From Thermoplasmatota archaeon (GTDB lineage Archaea; Thermoplasmatota; Thermoplasmata; Thermoplasmatales; GCA-001856825), in NCBI GenBank assembly GCA_023381415.1, contig JAMCUN010000026.1, forward strand, positions 1 through 64,000: a stretch of DNA of 64,000 nucleotides, in the 5' to 3' direction. Positions 48,905 to 57,992 of this stretch are shown piece after piece (within the stretch, counting starts at the first letter, position 1; each line of letters begins with the position of its first letter). The position numbers and the translations under genes are program-made. The notes under the pieces are model-generated. The model was not told where the DNA came from. It did no database searches and was given only the letters and a program-made list of their open reading frames with translations.

Positions 48905-50470
48905 TCAGGCGTTTTTTAATTTTATTTCCTTTCTAAGCTCAGCCCTCAACCGCCCAAGTTCTTCATCCCTTTCGTTGAGGAACCTGAACACACCACCAAC
49001 TGATGGGTTCACCTGCTTTACTAGTCTCACCATCTCCCTGCTTATGTGCCTCAGGTCAAAATGAGCTTGAGGCGTTGACCTCAGCTCAGTAAGGTACACC
49101 AGTTCCCTCAGATTGATGGTCAAAATAGAAGGGTGCTTGTGGGCAAAAAGGACCACATATTGAGCCGATCTAGGGTCCTCGGAATATATCTCATTGAACA
49201 GCTTGTTCGATTCCTTCACTGCCCTGTGGTACTCCTTCGATAGATCCTCAATCTTTGAAATGATCGGAGGTACGTCGTAGCCATATCGTGTGCTGAGCGG
49301 CTTCCTCTGGATAGTCAGCGAACGGTGCCTCTGCAGGTCTCTGAAGGCTCCAAAATTGGTGTTTACCTCATACGAGTAATTGACATGCTCGAACGATCTG
49401 TCCAGCTTGTTCCTCCTGTTTCTCCTGAGGGATGCTATCTTGTCTATAATCTCCTTCTTATTTGATATCGCAAGTGAAGAGAAATAGCTTTTCAGGGATT
49501 CGTAATCGCCTCCTGTTCTTTCGAAGTGGTAAGCTGATACGACCTTGTTCAAAACTGTTTCATCTTCCTCCCATCCTACAAGCTTAACGACATTGCTGAA
49601 AGATGCAGTTGAAACGTCAGGACTTACAGGAACGAAGTTCTTCATGCCCTTAAGGTAATTCACGTTCTCTAAACCGTGGGGATTTTCAACATTCTCTATC
49701 AGCCTTGGAAAGGAGAGCTTCAACTCCGCAAGTAATTCATCGTAAAGGATATCCGCCTCATTGAGCCCTGAAACCCTTAGCCTTTCAAGGAGGTGAGAGA
49801 AGGCACGCGCGTTTCCGCTTATTCCCACGTTTGTGAGGGTGGAAGCTGGTAGGAGGAAACGTGTCTCATCCAGGGCCCTGCTACGAACAGAACTGTCATA
49901 GGCCTTTCTCATAACTTCTTCAGTAATATCCTCCTCGCCTGGCTTTGCCTCCTTACCGTCTGGAAGATAGAATTTCGTTTCCTCGAATGGATTGCTTTCC
50001 TTGATGTACTTTGTGACTCCAGAAAATACTGTACTGTAAAGCTCAAAGAGTGAGTTGTTGAACTCTTCATACCTTGATCGGAATCTTTCTGGAATACCCG
50101 CACGATCAGCCTCCAGGAAGAGATACCTTCCGTTCCTCTTTTCCCTGTAGGAGACGTACCTTGAACTCTTCTCAAGATATGAAAGCCCTAACCTGCTCTC
50201 TTCCAAAACTTTTGAGAGGACATTGCTCACGTTCTGAATCCCAACCTGGGCAGTCGCAAGTTCAGCAACTGACTCGTCCCCATATTCCAGGAATACCCTC
50301 TCGTAGAATTTCTCTGCTCTGTCCTCAACGCCCGCAAACTCCTTGTCCCACAGGTTCCTGAGGTCCAGCTCCCGCGTCCTGCTGTATCGTGACATCAGCG
50401 CCCCCCTGTCTATCATTTTCTCGCAAGTGATCAGGAATACGTCTTTGTCCCTATTGGAAAAAGGGTCCAT
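48905..50470 (-). CDS. Tandem ThyX-like (thymidylate synthase complementing) protein
   Basis: The 521-residue protein contains two ThyX-related halves. The first has VFLEYGDESVAELATAQVGI and a degenerate motif near LSYLEKSSRYVSYREKRNGR, and closes with RALDETRFLLPASTLTNVGI and SGNARAFSHLLERL. The second has FRDLQRHRSLTIQRKPLSTR, which resembles RHRxxx...SxRY but carries two extra residues before the S-x-R-Y, and closes with AHFDLRHISREMVRLVKQVN. ThyX makes dTMP with FAD; here the motifs are altered, so activity is uncertain. A TATA box (about 50491-50500, minus strand) fits a leaderless ATG at 50470. Confidence 0.78.
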   Translation of the reverse strand: MDPFSNRDKDVFLITCEKMIDRGALMSRYSRTRELDLRNLWDKEFAGVEDRAEKFYERVFLEYGDESVAELATAQVGIQNVSNVLSKVLEESRLGLSYLEKSSRYVSYREKRNGRYLFLEADRAGIPERFRSRYEEFNNSLFELYSTVFSGVTKYIKESNPFEETKFYLPDGKEAKPGEEDITEEVMRKAYDSSVRSRALDETRFLLPASTLTNVGISGNARAFSHLLERLRVSGLNEADILYDELLAELKLSFPRLIENVENPHGLENVNYLKGMKNFVPVSPDVSTASFSNVVKLVGWEEDETVLNKVVSAYHFERTGGDYESLKSYFSSLAISNKKEIIDKIASLRRNRRNKLDRSFEHVNYSYEVNTNFGAFRDLQRHRSLTIQRKPLSTRYGYDVPPIISKIEDLSKEYHRAVKESNKLFNEIYSEDPRSAQYVVLFAHKHPSILTINLRELVYLTELRSTPQAHFDLRHISREMVRLVKQVNPSVGGVFRFLNERDEELGRLRAELRKEIKLKNA

Positions 50471-50547
50471 GCAAGTATAAGTTCAATTCCGATTTATTTT
50501 TTCTCTTTTGACTTCCCTGTTATAAGCGTATCAAATTCCTTCCTCCC

Positions 50548-50556
50548 TTTATAAAT
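50548..50556 (+). promoter_or_regulatory. TATA box of the aldolase/SDR gene
   Basis: TTTATAAAT is centred about 34 bases before ATG 50586, giving either a very short leader or no leader. Confidence 0.45.
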
Positions 50557-50585
50557 CTATTTTATTGTGTGTGCATTTGCAGTTC

Positions 50586-52550
50586 ATGAAGTTTAGCTTG
50601 GATGAGAATGAAAAGAGGATGCTGGACAAGAGGGTGAAAACTTCAAGATATCTTGGTGCAGACGAAAATCTTGTTCTTCATGGAGGGGGAAACACTAGCG
50701 TTAAGCTCAAGGTACGCAACATGATAGGAAAGGAGGTTCCTGCTCTATTCGTCAAGAGCTCCGGATCGAACCTTGCAACCATCAGCCCTGAGGATTTCAC
50801 CGCTATTGACATGGATCACCTCCTTGAGGCAAAATTGCTGAAGAGCATGAACGACGAGGATATGTCGTCCTTCATCAGGAGTTGCATGCTGGATCAGGAT
50901 CAGGCTTTTCCATCCGTCGAGGTCTTCATGCACGCGTTCATATCTTCGAGGTTTGTAGATCATTCACACGCTGATTTCATCGTTGCGTTGACAAACACGG
51001 AAATGGACGACAAAGAAATCTCGGACATCTTTAATGAAAAAATTCTGGTTATACCATACGTTCAGCCGGGGTTCCAGCTTGCAAGGTATTTTCTTGACAC
51101 AATCGAGGAAAAGGACCTTTCAAATTTTGCAGGGGTGATACTGAGAAATCATGGCCTGTTCACGTGGGGTAACTCGGCAAGTGAGAGCTATGACATGCAC
51201 ATTAAGATCGTGAAAGAAGCTCAGGATTTCATACAGAGTAAGTGGAATGGGGTTAAGCTCTCCTCACTGGAGAAGAAGAAAGAAGAAGAAATGATAGAAT
51301 TCCTTCCGAAGCTGCGAGGACTTCTCGGCAAGAAGGGGAAGAAAATACTCACATGGGACAGCTCTCCGGAAGCAGTAGGATTCTCCCTGAGCCCAGATGC
51401 TGGGAAATTTTGTTCCCTGGGCCCGGCAACCCCTGACATGCTTGTAAGGATGAAGAAGAACTACCTCTACATAGATGATCTCTCAAAGACAGAAGAAATG
51501 ATTGCAGACTTTGTAGAGGCCTACCAGGAGGAGTTCAAAAGATTTGTCAGCCCTGAAAGGAGCATGCATGACCCCAGCCCATCAGTCATGGTTCTGAAAG
51601 GATATGGGATAGTGACCGCTGCGCCAACAAAGAGGGAAGCGGACATACTCAGAGATGAGGCTATCCATTCATTCAGGGTAGCTTCTGCAGCCAAAGCGAT
51701 ATCAAAGAACAGATTCATATCAGACCAGCAGTGCTATGACATGGAGTACTGGCCCTTCCAGGAGGCAAAGCTTGCAAAAATCAAGAGGAGCGAACTTGAA
51801 GGATTTGTGGGTCTTGTAACAGGTGCCGCTAGTGGTATAGGTAAGGTTACTCTTGCCAGGTTCTCGAAGGAAGGCATCCAGGGGATAGGCAGTGACATAG
51901 ATCCAAAGATTTCAGAAGTTTGCAAGGAAATTGGGAACAAGGCTTATCCACTCAACTTTGACATCTCCAGTGAAGATGCAGTAAGACAGGCATTCAGGGA
52001 CATCGTCAGGAACTTCGGAGGGATAGATGTAGTTTTCAACAATGCGGGATACCTCAAACCTTCCCCTCTGGATGAAACAACCATTCAAGATCTCAGGAAG
52101 CACGTGGAAATCAACTCTATCGGTACTTTCATTGTTACTAGAGAGGCATTCAAGATCATGAAGAAGCAGGGGACTGGGGGAAGTTTTGTTTTCAATGTGA
52201 CCAAGAATGTTACCAATCCAGGAGATGGGATGATGTCATACGGTACTTCGAAGGCATTTGCAGCTCAGCTGTCAAGGTACGTAGCACTGGAAGGGGGAAA
52301 GTTCGGCATAAGGAGTAATGTCGTGAACCCGGACAAGATATTTAGGGAGTCCAGGATATGGGAGGGCGGCGTGCTCGAAAACAGAGCCAAGGCCAAGGGA
52401 ATCACCCCTGAAGAATACAAAAAAGGGAACCTTCTCCGTGTCGAGGTACTTCCAGAACACGTTGCGAACGTGGTAGTTGAACTGATCAAGGATGACGTTT
52501 TTGGTGCCACAACTGGAACAATGATACCGATAGACGGGGGTATAAAGTGA
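50586..52550 (+). CDS. Bifunctional class II aldolase / short-chain dehydrogenase (RhaD/SDR fusion)
   Basis: From ATG 50586 the protein has 654 residues. The N-terminal half is a class II aldolase: LVLHGGGNTSVKLKVRN, the His pair in SRFVDHSHADFIVALTN and ILRNHGLFTWGNSASESYDM. The C-terminal half is an SDR with the cofactor loop GLVTGAASGIGKVTLARFSK, DVVFNNAGYLKPSPLDETTI and the catalytic Y-x-x-x-K in MMSYGTSKAFAAQLSRYVAL. Such fusions act on rhamnulose- or fuculose-phosphate-like sugars, or on lactaldehyde, in other organisms. Here the substrate is not fixed by neighbours. The frame is open to 50565, seven codons further upstream. Confidence 0.88.
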   Translation: MKFSLDENEKRMLDKRVKTSRYLGADENLVLHGGGNTSVKLKVRNMIGKEVPALFVKSSGSNLATISPEDFTAIDMDHLLEAKLLKSMNDEDMSSFIRSCMLDQDQAFPSVEVFMHAFISSRFVDHSHADFIVALTNTEMDDKEISDIFNEKILVIPYVQPGFQLARYFLDTIEEKDLSNFAGVILRNHGLFTWGNSASESYDMHIKIVKEAQDFIQSKWNGVKLSSLEKKKEEEMIEFLPKLRGLLGKKGKKILTWDSSPEAVGFSLSPDAGKFCSLGPATPDMLVRMKKNYLYIDDLSKTEEMIADFVEAYQEEFKRFVSPERSMHDPSPSVMVLKGYGIVTAAPTKREADILRDEAIHSFRVASAAKAISKNRFISDQQCYDMEYWPFQEAKLAKIKRSELEGFVGLVTGAASGIGKVTLARFSKEGIQGIGSDIDPKISEVCKEIGNKAYPLNFDISSEDAVRQAFRDIVRNFGGIDVVFNNAGYLKPSPLDETTIQDLRKHVEINSIGTFIVTREAFKIMKKQGTGGSFVFNVTKNVTNPGDGMMSYGTSKAFAAQLSRYVALEGGKFGIRSNVVNPDKIFRESRIWEGGVLENRAKAKGITPEEYKKGNLLRVEVLPEHVANVVVELIKDDVFGATTGTMIPIDGGIK

Positions 52551-52610
52551 TCTGTAAAACTCACTGCAGTCAGTTTGAAATCTGGTTTGAAGCGCGGCAG
52601 GTCAGAAAAA

Positions 52611-52620
52611 GTATATAAAC
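52611..52620 (+). promoter_or_regulatory. TATA box of the peroxiredoxin gene
   Basis: GTATATAAAC, preceded by a run of A, is centred 25 bases before the ATG at 52640. This is one of the clearest leaderless promoters in the window. Confidence 0.55.
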
Positions 52621-52639
52621 CGAATCTGATTGAAAATCC

Positions 52640-53095
52640 ATGGCAAGCGAACTTAAAGTTGGGGACAGAGCTCCTGATTTTGAACTCCCCCCTGGTAGCG
52701 GAAAGGGAAAACTATCAGATCACAGGGGAAACGTGGTTGTTGTCTACTTCTACCCGAAAGACGACACACCTGGATGCACAACCGAGGCTTGTAACTTCAG
52801 GGACAACTATGAAGATTTCAAAGCCAAGGGAATTCAGGTTATTGGGGTGAGCGTTGACTCCGATAAATCCCACAAGAAGTTTGCCGAAAAATACGGACTG
52901 CCATTTGTGCTTGCACCTGATGTCTCAAAGGACATTTCAAAGAAATATAATGTGCTTGGACTCAGATCAGCCAACCGAGTCACGTTCATAATTGATAAGG
53001 AAGGGAAGATAGCGCACATCTTTCCCAAGGTGAGCCCAAAGGGGCATGCCGTAGAGGTTCTGGAGAAGATAACGGAGCTGGGCCTGGTTTCCTAG
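52640..53095 (+). CDS. bcp: Bcp/PrxQ-type peroxiredoxin
   Basis: This thiol peroxidase reduces peroxides. The 151-residue protein reads ELKVGDRAPDFELPPGSGKG, then VVVYFYPKDDTPGCTTEACN, with the peroxidatic Cys in PGC and the resolving Cys five residues later, typical of PrxQ. VIGVSVDSDKSHKKFAEKYG follows. There is no signal peptide. It converges with a membrane-protein gene, sharing four bases at the stops. Confidence 0.92.
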   Translation: MASELKVGDRAPDFELPPGSGKGKLSDHRGNVVVVYFYPKDDTPGCTTEACNFRDNYEDFKAKGIQVIGVSVDSDKSHKKFAEKYGLPFVLAPDVSKDISKKYNVLGLRSANRVTFIIDKEGKIAHIFPKVSPKGHAVEVLEKITELGLVS

Positions 53096-53910
53096 TTTTT
53101 GCGCTGTCCTAACCACCCTGAGTTTTGCTGACTTCCGTCTAAGGCCTGCTGATCGGTTCCAGATGGCGGAGGAGGCGTCTGGCCAGCATTCTTGTCCCTC
53201 CTCTTTCTTGACGTAGAAAGCGCCCTCGCGAAGAATGCGAACGCGAGGTAAAAGAGGAAAGTTATAAGGAGATAGCTCAGGATCAAACTCTCAGAAAGGT
53301 AGAGTATTACACTCGTCGAAGAGATCAGGACAGGTCCGAGAAACTCTGCATAAAAGGGTTTGGTTGAGTTGTTCTTGAGGAACAGGGTCATGTTCACTAC
53401 ATATGCGTGATTTGACAACTGTCCCGCATTCCAGGAATATGTGTAATTGGAAGCTGAGCTGCCGAATGTAATATTTTGCGATTGAATTGTGGACCCTGTG
53501 AATAAATCTACTAGCCTCAGCTTCCCGTTTGTTGATATGTTTGCCGATGGGAGACTGAAGTTGAAGAGGTAGTTCCCACTCTCATTGTAATATCCATAAT
53601 GAATGTCGTATGTCGTAGAATAGGCTTTGAGCGGCGCAGTTGTCTCGTGGGGGGCTCCTGTAAATGAGTCAGATATGCCTGCCATTGCAATGAAGAATGC
53701 CACGACGATTGCTATGAATCCATAGAATGTCCTGTCTGAAAAGCGCCAGAGTTTGGTATAATGGAATATCACCAACAGCAGTACCGGAATCAACAGATAA
53801 AGGAAAGTGATGTAAAATGACAGGTAGAGAAGGATTGCTGATACCACCATGCCTATCGCCATTCCATAGAGGCCATTCCTTCTCCGTTTGCCGGTGAGTC
53901 CTTCCCACAT
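53092..53910 (-). CDS. Membrane protein with a large glycosylatable external domain
   Basis: I do not recognise the family. From ATG 53910 the protein has 272 residues. It has three N-terminal hydrophobic helices (LYGMAIGMVVSAILLYLSFY, LLIPVLLLVIFHY, TFYGFIAIVVAFFIAMAGIS), then about 120 residues that look external and contain many N-x-S/T sites (YNESG, NFSL, ANIST, QNITF, NYTY, NMTL, NNST), one or two C-terminal helices and a cytoplasmic tail of Lys/Arg then Pro/Gln. The domain may bind something outside the cell. The frame is open six codons further (53928). A palindromic AT-box (53934-53945) serves both this gene and truD. Confidence 0.6.
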   Translation of the reverse strand: MWEGLTGKRRRNGLYGMAIGMVVSAILLYLSFYITFLYLLIPVLLLVIFHYTKLWRFSDRTFYGFIAIVVAFFIAMAGISDSFTGAPHETTAPLKAYSTTYDIHYGYYNESGNYLFNFSLPSANISTNGKLRLVDLFTGSTIQSQNITFGSSASNYTYSWNAGQLSNHAYVVNMTLFLKNNSTKPFYAEFLGPVLISSTSVILYLSESLILSYLLITFLFYLAFAFFARALSTSRKRRDKNAGQTPPPPSGTDQQALDGSQQNSGWLGQRKN

Positions 53911-53933
53911 TTGAATCTTGAAGGCCAAAGAGG

Positions 53934-53945
53934 CTAATTAATATT
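53934..53945. promoter_or_regulatory. AT-box shared by divergent genes
   Basis: CTAATTAATATT contains the palindrome ATTAAT. It is centred about 26 bases before the truD GTG (53966) on the plus strand and about 29 bases before the ATG (53910) of the membrane protein on the minus strand. Confidence 0.4.
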
Positions 53946-53965
53946 GTTGAAGCTGCTCATAGGTA

Positions 53966-55168
53966 GTGCATTTCACCATGATTGGCGTGAAGGGTTTTTA
54001 TTACGACCTTACACCATCTTCAGGGAAACTCAGGAAGGAAACTGATGATTTCTACGTCGAAGAAGTGTTCGACAACCTGGAGAAGAAGCAAGACGGAAAA
54101 GTACTCGTGCTCAAACTCAGGGCAAAAAACTGGGAGCATAACAGGTTAATAAGGTTCGTAGCAAGGAGCCTGCACGTTTCACCAAAGAGGGTCTATTTTG
54201 CAGGGACTAAGGACAGGCGAAGCGTCAAAGTCCAGTACCTGAGCATACCTGGAATAGAATACAGGGATTTCTCGTTGAACGACGTAGAGGTCCTCGAACA
54301 CTTCTACATGGATCGTCCTCTCACAATCGGCTCCCATAGGGGGAACAGGTTTGATATTAAAGTTTCCGACTGCCAACCAGATATATTCGGATTCAACTGT
54401 AATGTTGTCAGAACCAAGGGCATTGTACCAAATTACTATGGCCCCCAGAGGTTCGGCTCCCTGAGACCAGTAACTCACCTCGTCGGTAGAGAGCTACTGA
54501 AAGGGAATTACAGTGAGGCTGTAAGAATATTTGTCGGGTATCCCGGGGAGGACAGATTTGCGGAAATAAGGAAGGAGTATTTCGATAACCCTGACCCAGT
54601 GAAGGGTCTCCAAGATTTCCCGACCTCACTTGACATCGAAAGGAAGATGATGGAGCATCTTGTGACCCATCCCGAAGACTATTCTGGGGCAATAAAGCAA
54701 CTTCCAGAAAATCTAGTCTCCATGTTCATCCATGCATATCAAGGATTCATTTTCAACATGATACTGAGCAGGAGACTTGAAATTGACAAATCGATCATGA
54801 TAGGGGACATTTACAACATGAAGGAAGGTGTCGTGAGGGTCAATAACCTGAATAGAGAGCGAATAATCTCTGCATTTGAAAGGGGGGATGGTTCCCCCAC
54901 AGGTCTTGTTGCTGGATACGATACGGAATTTGCTGGTGGAACTCCTGGGGAAATAGAAAAGGAGGTAATATCAAGTGAGGGAGTGAAAACGACAGATTTC
55001 AAATTGCCTTTTGGGCTCAGTTCCAGGGGGGAAAGAAGGGACCTGTTCCTTAGGATCCAAGACATGGATTGCGTGGAATCTCATGTCAGATTCATGTTGC
55101 CGCCAGGAGGGTATGCGACGTCTGTGCTCAGGGAGATAATGAGGGTGGATGAGATGGGAAATTACTAG
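53966..55168 (+). CDS. truD: tRNA pseudouridine synthase TruD
   Basis: TruD makes pseudouridine 13 in tRNA. The 400-residue protein has LRKETDDFYVEEVFDNLEKK, the catalytic Asp in VYFAGTKDRRSVKVQYLSIP, NYYGPQRFGSLRPVTHLVGR (the R-F-G substrate motif) and LPPGGYATSVLREIMRV at the C-terminus, all diagnostic. GTG 53966 is at the leaderless distance from the AT-box; ATG 53978 is an alternative. It converges with the CPBP gene, overlapping by four bases. Confidence 0.93.
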   Translation: MHFTMIGVKGFYYDLTPSSGKLRKETDDFYVEEVFDNLEKKQDGKVLVLKLRAKNWEHNRLIRFVARSLHVSPKRVYFAGTKDRRSVKVQYLSIPGIEYRDFSLNDVEVLEHFYMDRPLTIGSHRGNRFDIKVSDCQPDIFGFNCNVVRTKGIVPNYYGPQRFGSLRPVTHLVGRELLKGNYSEAVRIFVGYPGEDRFAEIRKEYFDNPDPVKGLQDFPTSLDIERKMMEHLVTHPEDYSGAIKQLPENLVSMFIHAYQGFIFNMILSRRLEIDKSIMIGDIYNMKEGVVRVNNLNRERIISAFERGDGSPTGLVAGYDTEFAGGTPGEIEKEVISSEGVKTTDFKLPFGLSSRGERRDLFLRIQDMDCVESHVRFMLPPGGYATSVLREIMRVDEMGNY

Positions 55169-56280
55169 CTTTTCTTGTAGACGGTCCCGCATGAGTTGCA
55201 CCTATGGATATCGTCGTAGAGAAGATTTGAATCGAGAGACCCACATCTGGGACACTTCGAAGGACCGTTAGAATTGAGTTGACCGTATCCCGAACCCGTT
55301 GCAGAGGAAGCGGCCGGTGTTGCTTCTGCACCTACAGCTTTTCTCCTGTTTATGAGGTTCACCAGTTTCGCTATGTACATCACTGTTACTACCGCACCCG
55401 CAACAAGGAAAACAAGGATGAATACAGAATAAAGATCAGTCGTTCCTGCTGTAGCAAGTGGGCTCCCATAAACGTTTGTCATGACCACTCCAGGCGAATC
55501 AACTGAAAAATGGAAGAGCACGTCTGCATACAACCCGAACCTCATGTAGAGGACCCCCAGGAAAACACCTCCCAGAGCTGCCTGAGGTATCTTGGAGATG
55601 CTCCAAGAACCCGCGTGGGCTATTCCGAAAATTAGAGACGATATGACCAGGACAACTATTTCTGGCTTCCCAAATCTGTATCCTCCGCCCCATATAATCC
55701 TCCACCAAGGAAGCTTGTTTGGCCTCGATGGCGACCTCTTGCCGTGCACACTCCATGAATAATATATGAAAAGAGGGATTCCTACGTATGTCACCCTGGA
55801 AATCAGTTCTTCATAAAGGCCAGCATTAGTTACAGAGAAGAAGTAAGAGAGGAAGTGACCTGTCCCCGATGTGAACGGGGAAGTGATGGGGTGCCCCAAG
55901 TAAGCCACAACCACAATGTAAACGTAAGAGAGGAAGAGATTCAGGGCAAAAAACTCAGAAATTTTGTAGAGAGACGAATTAGCGTATTCCTGGACTGAGC
56001 CATACAACGAGATTATAAGAAATACAATCACCGCTGCTGTGACTACCCCTATCCAAACTGCCCAGAAGAGGTATGGCGGGTAGAACAGACCAACGGCTTC
56101 GGGCAGCCCTATTATAACGTATATCGGAAAAGCGGGATTGGCTGTCGGACCCTCGGTAAGACTTGCTATCGCACCGAATTTGGAAGGATAGATTGAAAGG
56201 GTCATGACTATATCTACAATCATAGTGACGACCCAGAGTATACCTAGTACGGCTACAAATGCAACGTACCCCTTATTCAT
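55165..56280 (-). CDS. CPBP family intramembrane metalloprotease with C-terminal zinc ribbon
   Basis: The 371-residue protein has about eight membrane helices and the CPBP (Abi/CAAX protease) motifs: EExxxR in GLYEELISRVTYVGIPLFIY, a His in LIFGIAHAGSWSISKIPQAA, and a final His in YADVLFHFSVDSPGVV. A C-terminal zinc ribbon (CPRCGSLDSNLLYDDIHRCN, SCGTVYKKS) follows a flexible linker. Family members cleave prenylated proteins or act in immunity; the target here is unknown. Its ATG overlaps the stop codon of hom (TAATG), so they are cotranscribed. Confidence 0.8.
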   Translation of the reverse strand: MNKGYVAFVAVLGILWVVTMIVDIVMTLSIYPSKFGAIASLTEGPTANPAFPIYVIIGLPEAVGLFYPPYLFWAVWIGVVTAAVIVFLIISLYGSVQEYANSSLYKISEFFALNLFLSYVYIVVVAYLGHPITSPFTSGTGHFLSYFFSVTNAGLYEELISRVTYVGIPLFIYYSWSVHGKRSPSRPNKLPWWRIIWGGGYRFGKPEIVVLVISSLIFGIAHAGSWSISKIPQAALGGVFLGVLYMRFGLYADVLFHFSVDSPGVVMTNVYGSPLATAGTTDLYSVFILVFLVAGAVVTVMYIAKLVNLINRRKAVGAEATPAASSATGSGYGQLNSNGPSKCPRCGSLDSNLLYDDIHRCNSCGTVYKKS

Positions 56281-57248
56281 TAAGTTACCTTCGTTGACCT
56301 CGAGAGTAATATATCATTTAATACAGTTGCGGCAGATTCCATCGGGCCGTCGTGATCCGTGAATAGAGTTATGTGGTTCATGACGTCTGTATTGAACCTT
56401 ATGACCATTGCCGGTCCGACTGCATTTGAGTAGATGCCTTTTCCGTCAATCTTTCTGTATTCCACAGTAACCCCAGCCGAATTGACCTCAGTCACCTGTC
56501 TCACACCCACTGCGACCTCACTCTCCTTCGCCTCGATGCGGGCATCCTTGATATTTGCATCAGAACCGAAAATTCTCCTGTGAAGAATAGTCCCTTTTCT
56601 GGCCGAGTCTATTCCCGCCAAGTCATCCCTCTGGTCCTTTTCCGCTATCCCCAGTCTGGAAGCTTCTGCTCTTGCTGACATCTGAGTCTTCCCCAATTCC
56701 ATCTGTGATATCACAAAGGTGCTAGTTGCGTTGAAGATTCCATCCACTGAAACTATCTTTGCAGGTTTCATGCAATAGTCCATCAGATTGAATACGGGCA
56801 GGCCTCCGCAGACTGTAGCCTCATATCTCAGGGACATCTTCATCTCCCGTGCGGTACCAATCAAGTCTACGTCCGATACAAGAACACTCTTGTTTGCTGT
56901 TACGACCCCCTTCTCGTTCTCGAACGCTTTCAAGACGTGCGATATACCCGGCCGGCCGTCTTTGGTGCTTTGCGTGATCTCGACAACGATATCCGATTCA
57001 AGGTCGGAGATTGCGCTCAAGGCACTTATTTTTTCAAAAGATTCCAACGTGCGCAACCCTCCTCCTTCTTTTGCCTGGATGATCGTGGTGAGGGGCATAC
57101 CGTCAGTGATCACCGTCCCTGTGGTATCGCTCACCGAGACGACCTCTATTTTCTCCCCTATTTCCTGCCTTATCATGCTGCCCTTCTCGTTTATAAGTTT
57201 CAGTAGGTTCTTCCCTATTGAGCCCAAACCGATTAACTGGACTCGCAT
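56280..57248 (-). CDS. hom: Homoserine dehydrogenase
   Basis: This enzyme reduces aspartate semialdehyde to homoserine, for Thr and Met synthesis. The 322-residue protein has an N-terminal NAD(P)-binding site (VQLIGLGSIGKNLLKLINEK), the catalytic-domain segments GVVTANKSVLVSDVDLIGTA, YEATVCGGLPVFNLMDYCMK and AEKDQRDDLAGIDSARKGTI with the conserved Asp and Lys. No ACT domain or fused aspartokinase is present. It is followed by the CPBP gene. Confidence 0.9.
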   Translation of the reverse strand: MRVQLIGLGSIGKNLLKLINEKGSMIRQEIGEKIEVVSVSDTTGTVITDGMPLTTIIQAKEGGGLRTLESFEKISALSAISDLESDIVVEITQSTKDGRPGISHVLKAFENEKGVVTANKSVLVSDVDLIGTAREMKMSLRYEATVCGGLPVFNLMDYCMKPAKIVSVDGIFNATSTFVISQMELGKTQMSARAEASRLGIAEKDQRDDLAGIDSARKGTILHRRIFGSDANIKDARIEAKESEVAVGVRQVTEVNSAGVTVEYRKIDGKGIYSNAVGPAMVIRFNTDVMNHITLFTDHDGPMESAATVLNDILLSRSTKVT

Positions 57249-57329
57249 GCTTGTGTTATCTCGTTGGACATATTTACTTTTGTTAGCTACAAACAGAAAT
57301 GTTAAATCGTCGTAATTTAATGGTCCGTT

Positions 57330-57992
57330 ATGAGCGAAGACAGGGTGCTCCCCTCGCTAGCAAAGAGCACGGATGAGTACATGGCGGCGTTCGAGCTATC
57401 AGAAGACGGGTACCTTGAGGAAGCGGAAAAACACGCAAAGAAGTCAATTGAGATCAAGAAGAACATAGATGCCCTCATTCTCCTCATAGACCTGCTTGAA
57501 AGGCAGAACAAGGATTCTTCAGCGTACCGAAATATGCTCGTTGAAGAATATCCGACAAATCCGGATACTTACAGAAGGCTATTCCTGTCTAATTTCAATT
57601 CCAACAAGGAGGAGGCACTGTCCGATATCAACAGGGCGATAAATCTCCTCAAGAAGCCAGTCTATTATCACGACAAAGCGAGACTCCTTCTCTCGATGGG
57701 CAGGTATCTCGAGGCTCTTGCATCTGTGGACTTAGCCATAAAGATGGAAAGCAGGAATAAATCTTACTGGAACCTGAGAGCAGAAATACTCGTCAAACTT
57801 CAGAAGATAAACGATGCAAAGGAATCGTGCGAGGTTTCTTTGAAGATAGACCAGAGGGATAGAGACGCCATCGTCACGCTTTCTCGTATTTATATAGATT
57901 CTGGAGAGAAGGAGAAGGCTAGGGAATTGCTTCTCAGGGTAGAGAGAAGGGATGAAGAAATAAAAAGACTTCTGGAGGAGTGTATATCCTAA
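57330..57992 (+). CDS. Tetratricopeptide repeat protein
   Basis: The 220-residue protein is built of TPR-like helices throughout: EYMAAFELSEDGYLEEAEKH, AKKSIEIKKNIDALILLIDL, YHDKARLLLSMGRYLEALAS with VDLAIKMESR, SYWNLRAEILVKLQKINDAK with ESCEVSLKID, and AIVTLSRIYIDSGEKEKARE. A scaffold role is likely. It lies divergent from hom and converges with apgM, overlapping by four bases. GTTAAATC at 57301-57308 is a probable TATA box for a leaderless ATG at 57330. Confidence 0.82.
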   Translation: MSEDRVLPSLAKSTDEYMAAFELSEDGYLEEAEKHAKKSIEIKKNIDALILLIDLLERQNKDSSAYRNMLVEEYPTNPDTYRRLFLSNFNSNKEEALSDINRAINLLKKPVYYHDKARLLLSMGRYLEALASVDLAIKMESRNKSYWNLRAEILVKLQKINDAKESCEVSLKIDQRDRDAIVTLSRIYIDSGEKEKARELLLRVERRDEEIKRLLEECIS

